From Treponema sp. (GTDB lineage: Bacteria > Spirochaetota > Spirochaetia > Treponematales > Treponemataceae), in contig JAFUFU010000008.1 in NCBI GenBank assembly GCA_017469785.1, forward strand, positions 68,642-132,641: 64,000 nucleotides of DNA, written 5' to 3'. The notes under the pieces were generated by a model. It was not told where the DNA came from, did no database searches, and saw only the letters and a list, made by a program, of their open reading frames with translations. The translations under genes and the position numbers were made by a program. Of the stretch, positions 17,843 to 26,199 are shown piece after piece (the first letter of the stretch is position 1; the number at the start of each line of letters is the position of its first letter).

Positions 17843-18262
17843 ATGAGTATGATGAATTATAAATTACTTAATTTTTATATTCATGGTGATAATCGTGGCA
17901 AATTGATTTCTCTTGAAAACCTCAAGGAAATTCCTTTTGAGGTAAAACGCGTTTACTATATGTTCGACACTCTCCCAAATGAATCCCGAGGATTTCATGC
18001 TCACAAAAACCTTGAGCAGATAATCATCGCAATTGACGGCGCATGCACATTTCTTTTGGACGACGGAACGCGTAAAGAAAAAGTCCTGCTCAACCGTCCT
18101 GATGTCGGTCTTTACATTGGAAAGAACATATGGCGAGAGATGCACGATTTTTCTTATGGGTGTAAGTTAGTGGTTCTGGCGAGTGAATATTATGATGAGA
18201 AAGAATACATCAGAAACTACGATGAGTTTTTGAAAAGTTTGAAAGATGGAGCGGATAAGTGA
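17843..18262 (+). CDS. dTDP-4-keto-6-deoxyglucose 3,4-ketoisomerase (FdtA/QdtA/WxcM family)
   Basis: Cupin-fold sugar-nucleotide isomerase that moves the keto group from C4 to C3 of dTDP-4-keto-6-deoxyglucose, before 3-amination. 139 aa, as expected. The family signature RGFHAHK is at 49-55, with catalytic His candidates H52 and H54; QIIIAIDGACTFLLDDG is the cupin core. Whether it yields the galacto (FdtA) or gluco (QdtA) product cannot be told from sequence. GAGGGGGAAAGG precedes the start. It is the first gene of the polysaccharide locus and overlaps the next by GTGA. The matching aminotransferase is at 26895. Confidence 0.88.
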   Translation: MSMMNYKLLNFYIHGDNRGKLISLENLKEIPFEVKRVYYMFDTLPNESRGFHAHKNLEQIIIAIDGACTFLLDDGTRKEKVLLNRPDVGLYIGKNIWREMHDFSYGCKLVVLASEYYDEKEYIRNYDEFLKSLKDGADK

Positions 18263-19839
18263 TTCGCCTTCTCATTCTTTCCTGCGGAACAAATGCCTGC
18301 TCTCATATTGCAAAAATTCTCAAAACAAAATTTAAGGATGACTTTTACATCGTTGGTTGCGATATAAACAAGAGGTGGCTTGTTCCTTCGTGTGAATATC
18401 TTGATGATTTTGTTCAATGCCCCTATTCTTCCGAATCCAATTATTATTCTTTCATCATTCAAACCTGCAAGGATAAAAATATCGATTGGATCCTGCCGAG
18501 TTTTGACGGCGATCAGTTTTTGTTTGCTTCGGACAATGAAGAATTAAAAGAACTCGGTCTAAAGTCAACAGGAACATCATCAAAACTTGAGTTTTACAAA
18601 GATAAAGTTCTGACAAACAGATTTTTAGACTCTATTGAAATTCCTGTTCCTAAAATTTATTCGATTGAGAAAATAGAAGATGAGAAGTTTTATTTTGTCA
18701 AACCTGTTCACGGAGTCGGTTCTATTGGCGTGCGAAAAATGTCAGGAGCAGAGATAAGAAGCCTGACGGATACATCTGATTTGATAATCCAAGAAATTCT
18801 TTCTGAGCCAGAATTTACACTGGAATGTTTCAACTATAACGGAAAAATTTATTCAGTCTGTCGCGAGCGAATCGCAAGTAAGTCAGGTGTCTGCACAAAA
18901 ACAAGAGTTTTTCAAAATATAAACTTGCAAAAATACGCGGAAAAATTGGCGACCTCAGTAAATATTCCGTACATATTTAATATGCAGTTCATGAAAAATC
19001 CGGAAGGCAAATATGTCTGCACTGATTTAAATCTTCGGTCAGCCGGTGGAATGGCTTTGTCTTATGCAGCTGGTTGGGATGAAATTTCGGCTCTTGCAAA
19101 TATCATGCTCGAAAAAGACGAAAATACAGTCATTCAATCTGTGAATAAAAGAATTGATGAGCAGTATGTTTGCCGTCATTATGAAGAAAGTGTTACAAAA
19201 TCTGTAAAAAACAGGATTGCTTTTGACCTTGACGGGACACTCCTTGATTCAAGAGAACGACACAAAATCGTAATGAAAGATGTGCTTAAGAAACACAATA
19301 TTTCCCTTGATGTTTCTACTTTGGTCACTTTTAAATCTGAAGGCAGAACTAATATCGACTGGCTTCTTTCAAATAATCTTGACGAAGAAAAATCTAGAGA
19401 AATCAACAAAGAATGGATTTCGCTAATTGAGCATGAGGATTATCTGAAAAAAGATGTCCTTTATTCAGATGTACTTGAGGCGCTGGAAATCTTAAGCAAA
19501 GAAAATGATTTGTTTTTGATAACGGCACGAAGCAACAAAGAAAACGCCTTGAAACAAATTAATTCACTTGTAATCGGACAATATTTTACTGGCATTTCTG
19601 TAGTTGCAACAGGAAGTGAGACCTCAGCATTGAAAGCTGTTGAACTTGAAAAGTATGACGCAGATTTTTTCATTGGAGATACTGAAAGCGATTATAAGGC
19701 TTCGCTTATTGCAAACTGCAAGTTTTTTGCACTTTCATGCGGATTCAGAAGTGAAGATTTTTGGAGAAAATATACTGATGAATCTTATAAAAATATAAGC
19801 GAATTTTGCAACGCGTTTTATGCACGCAAAACTTGCTGA
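18259..19839 (+). CDS. ATP-grasp ligase fused to HAD-family phosphatase
   Basis: 526 aa, two domains. Residues 1-310 are a carbamoyl-phosphate-synthase-like ATP-grasp unit: a Rossmann-like start LLILSCGTNACSHI, nucleotide-binding FVKPVHGVGSIGVRK, and a metal-binding segment CTDLNLRSAGG (D256, N258). Residues 318-526 are a HAD hydrolase with motif I FDLDGTLLD (D323, D325) and motif IV FFIGDTESD. ATP-grasp enzymes form amide or peptide bonds through acyl phosphates; the HAD domain would remove a phosphate. In this locus the plausible acceptor is the amino group of the 3-aminosugar, but that is inference. GTG start, overlapping the isomerase gene by 4 bp. Confidence 0.8.
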   Translation: MIRLLILSCGTNACSHIAKILKTKFKDDFYIVGCDINKRWLVPSCEYLDDFVQCPYSSESNYYSFIIQTCKDKNIDWILPSFDGDQFLFASDNEELKELGLKSTGTSSKLEFYKDKVLTNRFLDSIEIPVPKIYSIEKIEDEKFYFVKPVHGVGSIGVRKMSGAEIRSLTDTSDLIIQEILSEPEFTLECFNYNGKIYSVCRERIASKSGVCTKTRVFQNINLQKYAEKLATSVNIPYIFNMQFMKNPEGKYVCTDLNLRSAGGMALSYAAGWDEISALANIMLEKDENTVIQSVNKRIDEQYVCRHYEESVTKSVKNRIAFDLDGTLLDSRERHKIVMKDVLKKHNISLDVSTLVTFKSEGRTNIDWLLSNNLDEEKSREINKEWISLIEHEDYLKKDVLYSDVLEALEILSKENDLFLITARSNKENALKQINSLVIGQYFTGISVVATGSETSALKAVELEKYDADFFIGDTESDYKASLIANCKFFALSCGFRSEDFWRKYTDESYKNISEFCNAFYARKTC

Positions 19840-19863
19840 ACAAAAACGAAAGTGTTTTTGTTC
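19838..19863 (+). terminator. Perfect hairpin after the ATP-grasp/HAD gene
   Basis: GAACAAAAAC, loop GAAAGT, GTTTTTGTTC: a 10-bp perfect inverted repeat that overlaps the ATP-grasp stop codon. No T run follows, so termination is uncertain. Its right arm continues into the flanking repeat of the ATPase cassette. Confidence 0.45.
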
Positions 19864-19890
19864 GAGTTCTTTGACATTTCTATTTTGGGA
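19854..19890 (+). repeat. Left flanking repeat of the ATPase cassette
   Basis: Contains TTTTGTTCGA and TGACATTTCTATTTT followed by GGG. The same blocks occur in reverse complement at 21236-21271, on the other side of the AAA/DUF4143 ATPase gene, so the gene is bracketed by inverted copies. Confidence 0.65.
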
Positions 19891-19919
19891 AGGATGAACT
19901 TGTTGCATTAATAAACAAA

Positions 19920-19958
19920 TTTATGTTAAAGTGGAGTTGTAATCCATTTTAGCATAAA
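19920..19958 (+). promoter_or_regulatory. 16-bp inverted repeat upstream of the ATPase start
   Basis: TTTATGTTAAAGTGGA (19920-19935), loop GTTGTAA, TCCATTTTAGCATAAA (19943-19958). All 16 positions pair in RNA, two as G-U. It ends just before the GAGG of the ATPase gene. It may be an operator or a leader hairpin controlling translation. A TTGCAT at 19903-19908 could be a -35 box placing the repeat over the promoter. Confidence 0.6.
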
Positions 19959-19971
19959 AAGAGGTTTTTGG

Positions 19972-21183
19972 GTGGAATACATTAAGCGTCATATTGCAGA
20001 AGTTCTGAGCAAAATGCTGAGTCAGTTCAAGGTAACGCTCGTAACTGGTCCAAGACAGGTTGGAAAAACCACGCTTCTAAAAAACGAGCTTAAGGATTTT
20101 GAGTATGTGACGCTTGACGACATGACAGAGCTTGAGATTGCGCGGACGGATCCTGCGATTTTCTTTAAGAATCACAGCCTGCCGCTAATTATCGATGAAG
20201 TTCAATATGCTCCAGAATTGTTCAGGTACATAAAAATGCTTGTGGACAAAAGCGACGCTAAAGGACAGATTTGTCTTACGGGTTCGCAAACCTATTCGCT
20301 CATGCAGAACGTGTCCGAATCATTGGCTGGCAGAATCGGCATTTTGGAGCTTCAGGGGCTTTCTCTTAGGGAAAAACACCAGATTGACTTCTGTAAAAAC
20401 TTTGTCCCCGATGAAGATTACCTTGCCGAACGCTCCTCGCGTCTTGTTCCATACGAAAATATCTGGAACAGGATTCATCAAGGCTCCATGCCGGAAATGA
20501 ACGGTGGCATGTCGGACTGGGATTTATTCTACCGCTCATACACAAAGTCCTACATCGAGAGGGATGTCCGAAATCTCATGAATGTCAAGGACGAAAGCGT
20601 TTTCTACAAATTTATGGTTGCTCTTGCGGCTAGGACAGGCTGCCTTTTCAATGCCGCCGACATTGCGAATTCAATTGGCGTAAGCCTAAAGACGATTCAA
20701 AGTTGGATTTCAATACTTGAAGCGTCAGGAATCATTTTTTTTCTGCGACCTTATGAAAACAACATCTTAAAGCGCGTGGTAAAGACGCCTAAGGTTTACT
20801 TTAACGATACGGGTCTTGTGTGCTATCTTGTTGGCTGGGACAGCCCTAAGGTGGCGCAAAACGGCGCGATGGCCGGAGAGCTTTTTGAGAATTTCGTGAT
20901 AAGCGAGATTGCCAAAAGTTATTTTAATTGCGGAAAGGACTTGCGAAGCCTGTTTTTTTATCGCGATTCAAATCAAAAGGAAATAGACCTTCTGCTTTTA
21001 AGCGAGGGCAGACTTTTTCCCGTCGAGATAAAGAAAGCCGCCCAAGTCTCGCTTTCAATGGCAAAGAATTTTCCTGCGTTAAAACAAATTGATTCCATGC
21101 AGACAGGAACCATACTCTGCCAATGCGACAAGAAACTGCTTTTGAGCGAAACTGTTCAGGCGCTTCCCTTGGAATTTATATAA
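19972..21183 (+). CDS. AAA_14 / DUF4143 ATPase
   Basis: 403-aa member of the large, functionally obscure AAA ATPase plus DUF4143 family. Walker A is GPRQVGKTTLL near residue 28, Walker B LIIDEVQYAPE, sensor region LTGSQTYSLM. The C-terminal DUF4143 domain includes KTIQSWISILEASGII and the nuclease-fold-like segment FYRDSNQKEIDLLLL ... VEIKKA. The E-x-D-x12-E-x-K pattern is reminiscent of PD-(D/E)xK folds. GTG start with GAGG upstream. It has no obvious part in sugar metabolism and interrupts the polysaccharide operon, flanked by inverted repeats, so it looks like a recent insertion. Confidence 0.9.
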   Translation: MEYIKRHIAEVLSKMLSQFKVTLVTGPRQVGKTTLLKNELKDFEYVTLDDMTELEIARTDPAIFFKNHSLPLIIDEVQYAPELFRYIKMLVDKSDAKGQICLTGSQTYSLMQNVSESLAGRIGILELQGLSLREKHQIDFCKNFVPDEDYLAERSSRLVPYENIWNRIHQGSMPEMNGGMSDWDLFYRSYTKSYIERDVRNLMNVKDESVFYKFMVALAARTGCLFNAADIANSIGVSLKTIQSWISILEASGIIFFLRPYENNILKRVVKTPKVYFNDTGLVCYLVGWDSPKVAQNGAMAGELFENFVISEIAKSYFNCGKDLRSLFFYRDSNQKEIDLLLLSEGRLFPVEIKKAAQVSLSMAKNFPALKQIDSMQTGTILCQCDKKLLLSETVQALPLEFI

Positions 21184-21190
21184 GTGTACC

Positions 21191-21212
21191 CCTAAAAACG
21201 GAAGTTTTTAGG
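21191..21212 (+). repeat. Perfect hairpin after the ATPase gene
   Basis: CCTAAAAAC, GGAA tetraloop, GTTTTTAGG: a 9-bp perfect stem eight bases after the stop codon. It lacks a following T run, so it could be an RNA 3'-end structure or part of the cassette boundary. It resembles the A/T-rich hairpin on the left side (19838-19863). Confidence 0.6.
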
Positions 21213-21235
21213 ACCTGCCGTAAATCATAAAATTT

Positions 21236-21271
21236 ATCCCCAAAAATAGAAATGTCATCGAACAAAACATG
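21236..21271 (-). repeat. Right flanking repeat of the ATPase cassette (inverted)
   Basis: Reverse complement reads TTTTGTTCGA then TGACATTTCTATTTT and GGGG, matching 19854-19890 with a 4-5 bp gap between the two blocks. Confidence 0.65.
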
Positions 21272-21370
21272 CTTTATAAGATTCCTGTCATATGGCAGTG
21301 ATGATAAAAATCTGAATGTGATATGCATTCACATGATTATATTCATGACTGAATTGAAATGGAGGATAAT

Positions 21371-21672
21371 ATGGATTTTTCTATTATAGTCGTAAGTTGC
21401 AACGAAGCAGAATATATCTCAGTATGTTTATACTGCATTTTAAATCAAAATGTCACATTTAATTATGGAATAATCATTTGTGATGTCGGTTCATCTGACA
21501 ATTCGCTTGAAATAAAAAAAGAATATAATTCAAAACACAAAAATATCACTCACTTTGTACAGAATAGAGAGCCAAAATATCACAAGTTTTTAGCCATGAA
21601 CTTTTAGAAAAAATTGACAAATTGGAAAGACAAATAGAACGGCTTGATAAGAAAATATCAGAAGATAGGTAA
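21371..21672 (+). pseudogene. Broken family 2 glycosyltransferase remnant
   Basis: From ATG 21371 (GGAGG upstream) the frame encodes a GT2 N-terminus: FSIIVVSCNEAEYISVCLYC with CDVGSSDNSLE in the nucleotide-sugar site. It stops at 21607 after about 78 residues; complete GT2 enzymes need about 250 or more. In the next frame, sequence ending at TAA 21672 encodes a coiled-coil tail, SHELLEKIDKLERQIERLDK, of the type found at the C-terminus of such proteins. The remnant therefore joins a GT2 start to an out-of-frame tail, consistent with an internal deletion. The ATG at 21359 is in frame but lacks a ribosome site. Confidence 0.75.
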
Positions 21673-21676
21673 AATT

Positions 21677-23035
21677 ATGGCGAATATAGTTATAGGATTA
21701 CGAAATTTTTTACAAAAAGATAATTTTAATCAAAATACATATATTGAAGTATTTCCGCCCTACTATGAAGCTTTTTTAAATGGGCTAAGAGATGCTGGAA
21801 ATAATGTAATAGTTTTTCAAGCAAAAAAAGTTAGAAAAGAAATAGTATCTGATATACCTCAAGATTTTCTTGGAAAGATTAAAAACTTTAAGCCAGATAT
21901 TTTTATCCTATTTAATAACTATTTTTGGGATGTTTCAAAATATTTTGAAGTTCCAATTGTTGTTTATGATGTAGATTCTCCAAACGCTTATACTAATATC
22001 GAATTATTAAAGGGGAAAAAAGGGAGATACAAGTATATAACAATTCAGACAGATGGAATTAAACTTATTAATGAAATTATTGGTTGTGACGAAAAAAATA
22101 TCTTATATTTAAAACCATTTACAGAAATCCAAGCAAGAAAAGAATTTGTTAAGAATAATATTGCTTTTTGTGGTGCAAATTGGTTATGGAATAATTGGAT
22201 GCCAATTATTAATTTCATTAATAGCGAACCATCCAAGAAAGATAGAATAGATGCCTATAAGGTTTTTAATTATTTTTTAGAAAATCCATTTAAGACATCA
22301 GATGAGATATACTCAGAATTAAATTTATGTCCGAGCAAAAAAATCTCGTTAAATAATAATTTTCTTGATGGAACAAGAGTTTCGGGAATCCAAAGGTTGC
22401 GCGTATTGTCGGAGGTTTCAAGTTTAGGATTAGAAATTCGTGGTACTTATTTTTCATTAAAAGACAACACAATGGTGCCATTTCCCGAAGTTTTATTATC
22501 ATATTCGAATGAGATTGTTAATAACATAAAAACTACGGAAGATTTTTATAACAGTGCAAAGATAGGATTAAATACAAAACACATTCAGGCAAAATCAGGG
22601 TTTTCATGGCGAGTTTGCGATATTCTTGCTTCTAATGCGTGCCTTGTATCTGAATATGCGGCTGACTTAACAGAATTGGGTTTTACGGATGTTCCAACAT
22701 TCACTACACCATACGAAGCTCGCGAACAATGTAAGAAATTGCTTGAAAATGAAAACCTTCGGAAAGATATTGTAGCTCATTCTCATGAACTTATAAACAA
22801 AAATCATCGTTTTAAGCACATTCTACCGCAGATTGAGGATTTTACAGGAGTTACGCTTCATTCTGAAGACGAGGGCTCATTGGAAGTCATTCCTATATTC
22901 GACAAGACCGTGCCACCGACACCACAGAAACTGCCACCTTTCCCGAATATAGCAGGAGAGAGACTTTCTTTTAAGGGAAAAGTCTACAGAAAAATAGCGA
23001 GATATCTTTATAACAAAGTGGAGTATATAAAATGA
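21677..23035 (+). CDS. CgeB-like glycosyltransferase (GT-B fold)
   Basis: 452 aa from ATG 21677 (start MANIVIGLRNFL). The C-terminal Glyco_trans_1_2/CgeB-type domain is recognisable: GLNTKHIQAKSGFSWRVCDI, NACLVSEYAADL, then FTTPYEAREQCKKLLENE. The N-terminal half has a Rossmann-like pattern with IPIVVYDVDSP-type strands (VPIVVYDVDSPNAY). It would transfer a sugar from a nucleotide donor; donor and acceptor are unknown. The base composition is distinctly AT-rich compared with flanking housekeeping genes. It overlaps the next gene by 4 bp. Confidence 0.8.
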   Translation: MANIVIGLRNFLQKDNFNQNTYIEVFPPYYEAFLNGLRDAGNNVIVFQAKKVRKEIVSDIPQDFLGKIKNFKPDIFILFNNYFWDVSKYFEVPIVVYDVDSPNAYTNIELLKGKKGRYKYITIQTDGIKLINEIIGCDEKNILYLKPFTEIQARKEFVKNNIAFCGANWLWNNWMPIINFINSEPSKKDRIDAYKVFNYFLENPFKTSDEIYSELNLCPSKKISLNNNFLDGTRVSGIQRLRVLSEVSSLGLEIRGTYFSLKDNTMVPFPEVLLSYSNEIVNNIKTTEDFYNSAKIGLNTKHIQAKSGFSWRVCDILASNACLVSEYAADLTELGFTDVPTFTTPYEAREQCKKLLENENLRKDIVAHSHELINKNHRFKHILPQIEDFTGVTLHSEDEGSLEVIPIFDKTVPPTPQKLPPFPNIAGERLSFKGKVYRKIARYLYNKVEYIK

Positions 23036-24477
23036 AAACAGGTCAGACAAAATGGATTAGATTTTTTTGGATTCCTTTGATATTCATCAAAGCTGTGAGC
23101 GGCTCCGCGTTGGAAGTGTGGCTTTTGTTTTTGCCGCTTCTTACGATAAGAAAAGTGAACAACAAGCATCTTGTGAATCTTTTAATCATTCAAAAGATTT
23201 ATGACCATACGATTACGCCGCTAAGAAACGCTGTGCGAAACTTTGTCAGAAACCGCAAAGCGAGAAAAGGGAAAAAAGCGATTTTTAATAAATTCAAGAA
23301 TGGTGAAAAACTAAAGATAGCTCTTATGGTGGAGCGTCCTGGTATGTGGTGCTTTGATTACCTTTATAACATACTGAAAAATGACTCGCGTTTTGAGGTT
23401 CTTGTTGTTATCATGCCAGAGCCATTCTATGGTAAGTTGCAAATGAAAAAGTATCTTAAAGAAACAGAAGAAGAAATGCTCCAAAAAGGATACACCCCTC
23501 TTCTTGGATATGATAAAGATACTAATGAAATTATTAATTTCCGTTCTCTTGTAAATCCAGATATTATTTTCTATACGGATTTTTGGAAACCACATTTTTA
23601 TAACGAATTTTATATAGATAATTTTTTAGACAAAATAACGCTTTTAACAGAATACGGTTATTCCGTTATGCAGGATGAAAAAACTTGTGGGTTTGAGCTG
23701 AATAATCTTGTTGATTTGTATTTCCGCCCAACAGAAATTCATAAAAAAATGGCGCAAGAGATTATGGAAAATAAAGGACAGAATGTTATTGTGGCAGGTT
23801 CTCCAAAACTTGATGAGCGTTTTGATGAAAACTATAAACCACAAGATGTATGGAAAAAGCAAGATAAAAAAAAGAAACGTATTATCTGGGCACCTCATTA
23901 CACAGATGTAATGCCAGCTGATATGTACGCGAATGATGCTTTCTGGTACATCTATGATTTTATGCTTGATTTAGCAGAAAAATATAAAGACTCAGTACAG
24001 TTTGTATTCCGTCCGCATCCGGTTTTATATACAAAGATGATTAAAAAATGGGGAGAATACATAACAAAACAATACTACAAGCAATGGGATACTTTAGAAA
24101 ACGGTCAGGTTTTTATGGGTAATTTCATTGATTTGTTTATGACAAGTGACGCAATGATAATGGACAGTTGTTCATTTAGAGCTGAATATACTTCATTTGA
24201 TAAACCATTATTCTATACCATAACTGAAACATCGCGTCTTGTTATTAACGAATTTGGTGAAGAACTTCATAAAAACTTTTATGTTCCTGACGGAAACTTA
24301 GAAAAAGGTATCGAATCATTCATCCAGGATGTCGTCATCAACGGGAACGACTACAAGGCTCTAGGAAGACACAAGCTTGTCGAGCAATATTTTGGAAAGA
24401 TAAACGGCCATACCGCCTCTGAAAACATATACAACGAAATAATTAAATTTTTGGAAAAGGGAGAAATAAAAAAATGA
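23032..24477 (+). CDS. CDP-glycerol glycerophosphotransferase-like (TagB/TagF family)
   Basis: 481 aa. An N-terminal hydrophobic segment (WIRFFWIPLIFIKAVSGSAL) suggests membrane association. The catalytic domain has GSPKLDERF, KKRIIWAPHYTD, VQFVFRPHPVL and a C-terminal DAMIMDSCSFRAEYTSFDK. These correspond to the HPxL and DYSS-like nucleotide-binding motifs of Gram-positive teichoic-acid polymerases, here with DSCS in place of DYSS. It would transfer an alditol phosphate from a CDP-alditol. It lies directly before an IspD-like cytidylyltransferase that could supply the substrate, with ATGA coupling. Confidence 0.82.
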   Translation: MKTGQTKWIRFFWIPLIFIKAVSGSALEVWLLFLPLLTIRKVNNKHLVNLLIIQKIYDHTITPLRNAVRNFVRNRKARKGKKAIFNKFKNGEKLKIALMVERPGMWCFDYLYNILKNDSRFEVLVVIMPEPFYGKLQMKKYLKETEEEMLQKGYTPLLGYDKDTNEIINFRSLVNPDIIFYTDFWKPHFYNEFYIDNFLDKITLLTEYGYSVMQDEKTCGFELNNLVDLYFRPTEIHKKMAQEIMENKGQNVIVAGSPKLDERFDENYKPQDVWKKQDKKKKRIIWAPHYTDVMPADMYANDAFWYIYDFMLDLAEKYKDSVQFVFRPHPVLYTKMIKKWGEYITKQYYKQWDTLENGQVFMGNFIDLFMTSDAMIMDSCSFRAEYTSFDKPLFYTITETSRLVINEFGEELHKNFYVPDGNLEKGIESFIQDVVINGNDYKALGRHKLVEQYFGKINGHTASENIYNEIIKFLEKGEIKK

Positions 24478-25181
24478 ATATAGCTTTGATTATCGCCGGC
24501 GGAGTCGGCGCCAGAATGCAGCAGGCAATTCCAAAACAGTTCATGACAGTGTATGACAAACCAATTATTGCATACACAATGGAAAAATTTGAGTGCCATC
24601 CGGCCATTGATGTCATTGCCGTCGTATGTCTTTCAGGATGGGAGAATATCCTAGAAAGCTACGCTAAGCAATACAAAATTACGAAACTCAAGCACATCAT
24701 TCCGGCCGGCAGTGTGGGTCAGGAATCCATCAAGAACGGTGTCACGGAACTTTCGAAACACTATTCCGGTAATGACATCGTACTTATTCACGATGCAATA
24801 AGACCGAATTTATCCGAGGATATTATTTCAAACTGCATCAGTACAATTGAAAAGCACGGATTTACTGTCGTTGTAGTTCCGTGTAACGAAGCTATGATGG
24901 AAACCTATGATTTTGAAAGTTCTGAAAAAGCTTTCCCTCGCGACAATCTTAAGCGCACCCAGACGCCCCAAGGAGCCAGACTTTCAGATTTAGTTTCGCT
25001 TCATAAAAAAGCCGCTGAGCTTGGCATTTCAAACTCTGTTGCCACCTGTACTCTTGTAACTGAAACTGGCGGAAAAATATTTTTTTCTGCAGGCTCCGGT
25101 AAAAACATTAAAATCACAACACCTGAGGATATTGATATTTTCAAAGCCTTGTTAAAACAGGTCGAGCAAAATGTATACTGA
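24474..25181 (+). CDS. IspD/TarI-like cytidylyltransferase
   Basis: 235 aa. The nucleotidyltransferase signature IIAGGVGARMQQAIPKQF is at 6-23; LIHDAIRPNLSEDII and KRTQTPQGARLSDL follow the IspD family. It transfers CMP from CTP to a sugar- or polyol-phosphate. Neighbours (CDP-glycerol-transferase-like enzyme, SDR dehydrogenase, pentulose-phosphate epimerase) favour a pentitol-phosphate cytidylyltransferase, as in teichoic-acid or capsule loci, over isoprenoid synthesis. It overlaps the genes on both sides, by 4 and 11 bp. Confidence 0.87.
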   Translation: MNIALIIAGGVGARMQQAIPKQFMTVYDKPIIAYTMEKFECHPAIDVIAVVCLSGWENILESYAKQYKITKLKHIIPAGSVGQESIKNGVTELSKHYSGNDIVLIHDAIRPNLSEDIISNCISTIEKHGFTVVVVPCNEAMMETYDFESSEKAFPRDNLKRTQTPQGARLSDLVSLHKKAAELGISNSVATCTLVTETGGKIFFSAGSGKNIKITTPEDIDIFKALLKQVEQNVY

Positions 25182-26199
25182 AAATGACATTTATCATAGT
25201 GATATTGAGCGAATCATCTGCGAAGACTTTTATACTTTCCGAGGAAAAACTTTTCTAATTACAGGCGCAAGCGGACTCGTAGGAACTGCTCTAGTTGATA
25301 CTTTAGTTATTTTAAACGAAAAATTTTCTCTGAATTTAAAATTGATTCTTGTTTCTCGACATGAAAGAAAATCGAAATATGATTTTATAAAAATTATTGC
25401 GCATGATATTACACTATCTTTATCAACCGACGATAAAATTGATTATATCATTCATGCTGCAAGTAATACACATCCACGCCTATATGCTGAGCAACCGGTG
25501 GAAACAATAGAAGTCAATATTCTTGGAACTCTCAATATATTAAAACTGGCAAAAAAAAATCCTGATGTAAGAACTATTTTTCTTTCAACACTTGAAGTAT
25601 ATGGTGAAAATGCAAATAAAGACATTTTTTCAGAAACAGACATTGGGATTACAAATTTCATGAAAACGCGTGCCTGCTATCCTGAAAGCAAACGGCTTTG
25701 CGAAACGCTTTGCCATTCTTTTATTCAAGAGTACGGAGCTGATATTTTAATAGCTCGATTAGGATATGTTTATGGTCCGACTGTAAATTTAGAAAGCTCA
25801 AAGGCAGATGTTCAGTTTTTAAACAATGCATTAAAAGGCGAATCTATTGTAATGAAAAGTCAAGGACTTCAGAAACGCTCTTATATTTATGTTTTCGACG
25901 TTGTTTCAGCCCTATTGACTTTACTGATAAAAGGAAAACGTGGTGAAACCTACAACATCGCATCAAAATCCGGAAATAAACAATTAAAAGATTTTTCCAC
26001 TGTACTTTCTGAAATTGCCGGCATAAAAACAAAGTTTGAGCTTCCCTCACAAAAAGAATCTTTGGGGTATTCAACAGTAATAAATTCAACGCTTGACAAT
26101 TCAAAGCTATGTTCTATCGGGTGGAGTGAAAATTTCACTTTTGAAGAGGGCGTACAACATACCTTTGCCATAAAAAAGGAGACGTTAAAGAATGCTTGA
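25171..26199 (+). CDS. NAD-dependent epimerase/dehydratase (extended SDR)
   Basis: 342 aa. The Rossmann fingerprint [19 protein letters not shown] starts near residue 28 and the catalytic YPESKRLCE (YxxxK) lies near residue 170. [15 protein letters not shown] and [10 protein letters not shown] are standard SDR segments. In this gene order it probably reduces or rearranges a ketose or a nucleotide-activated sugar. If the module makes CDP-pentitol, this would be the reductase, a role more commonly filled by an MDR enzyme (TarJ). It overlaps the AraD-like gene by 8 bp. Confidence 0.83.
   Translation: MYTENDIYHSDIERIICEDFYTFRGKTFLITGASGLVGTALVDTLVILNEKFSLNLKLILVSRHERKSKYDFIKIIAHDITLSLSTDDKIDYIIHAASNTHPRLYAEQPVETIEVNILGTLNILKLAKKNPDVRTIFLSTLEVYGENANKDIFSETDIGITNFMKTRACYPESKRLCETLCHSFIQEYGADILIARLGYVYGPTVNLESSKADVQFLNNALKGESIVMKSQGLQKRSYIYVFDVVSALLTLLIKGKRGETYNIASKSGNKQLKDFSTVLSEIAGIKTKFELPSQKESLGYSTVINSTLDNSKLCSIGWSENFTFEEGVQHTFAIKKETLKNA

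Noticed and set aside
19972..21183. Reading the DUF4143 ATPase as a transposase or restriction component
   Set aside because: No DDE, serine or tyrosine recombinase motif; Walker A/B plus DUF4143 is clear. Mobility is suggested only by the flanking repeats.
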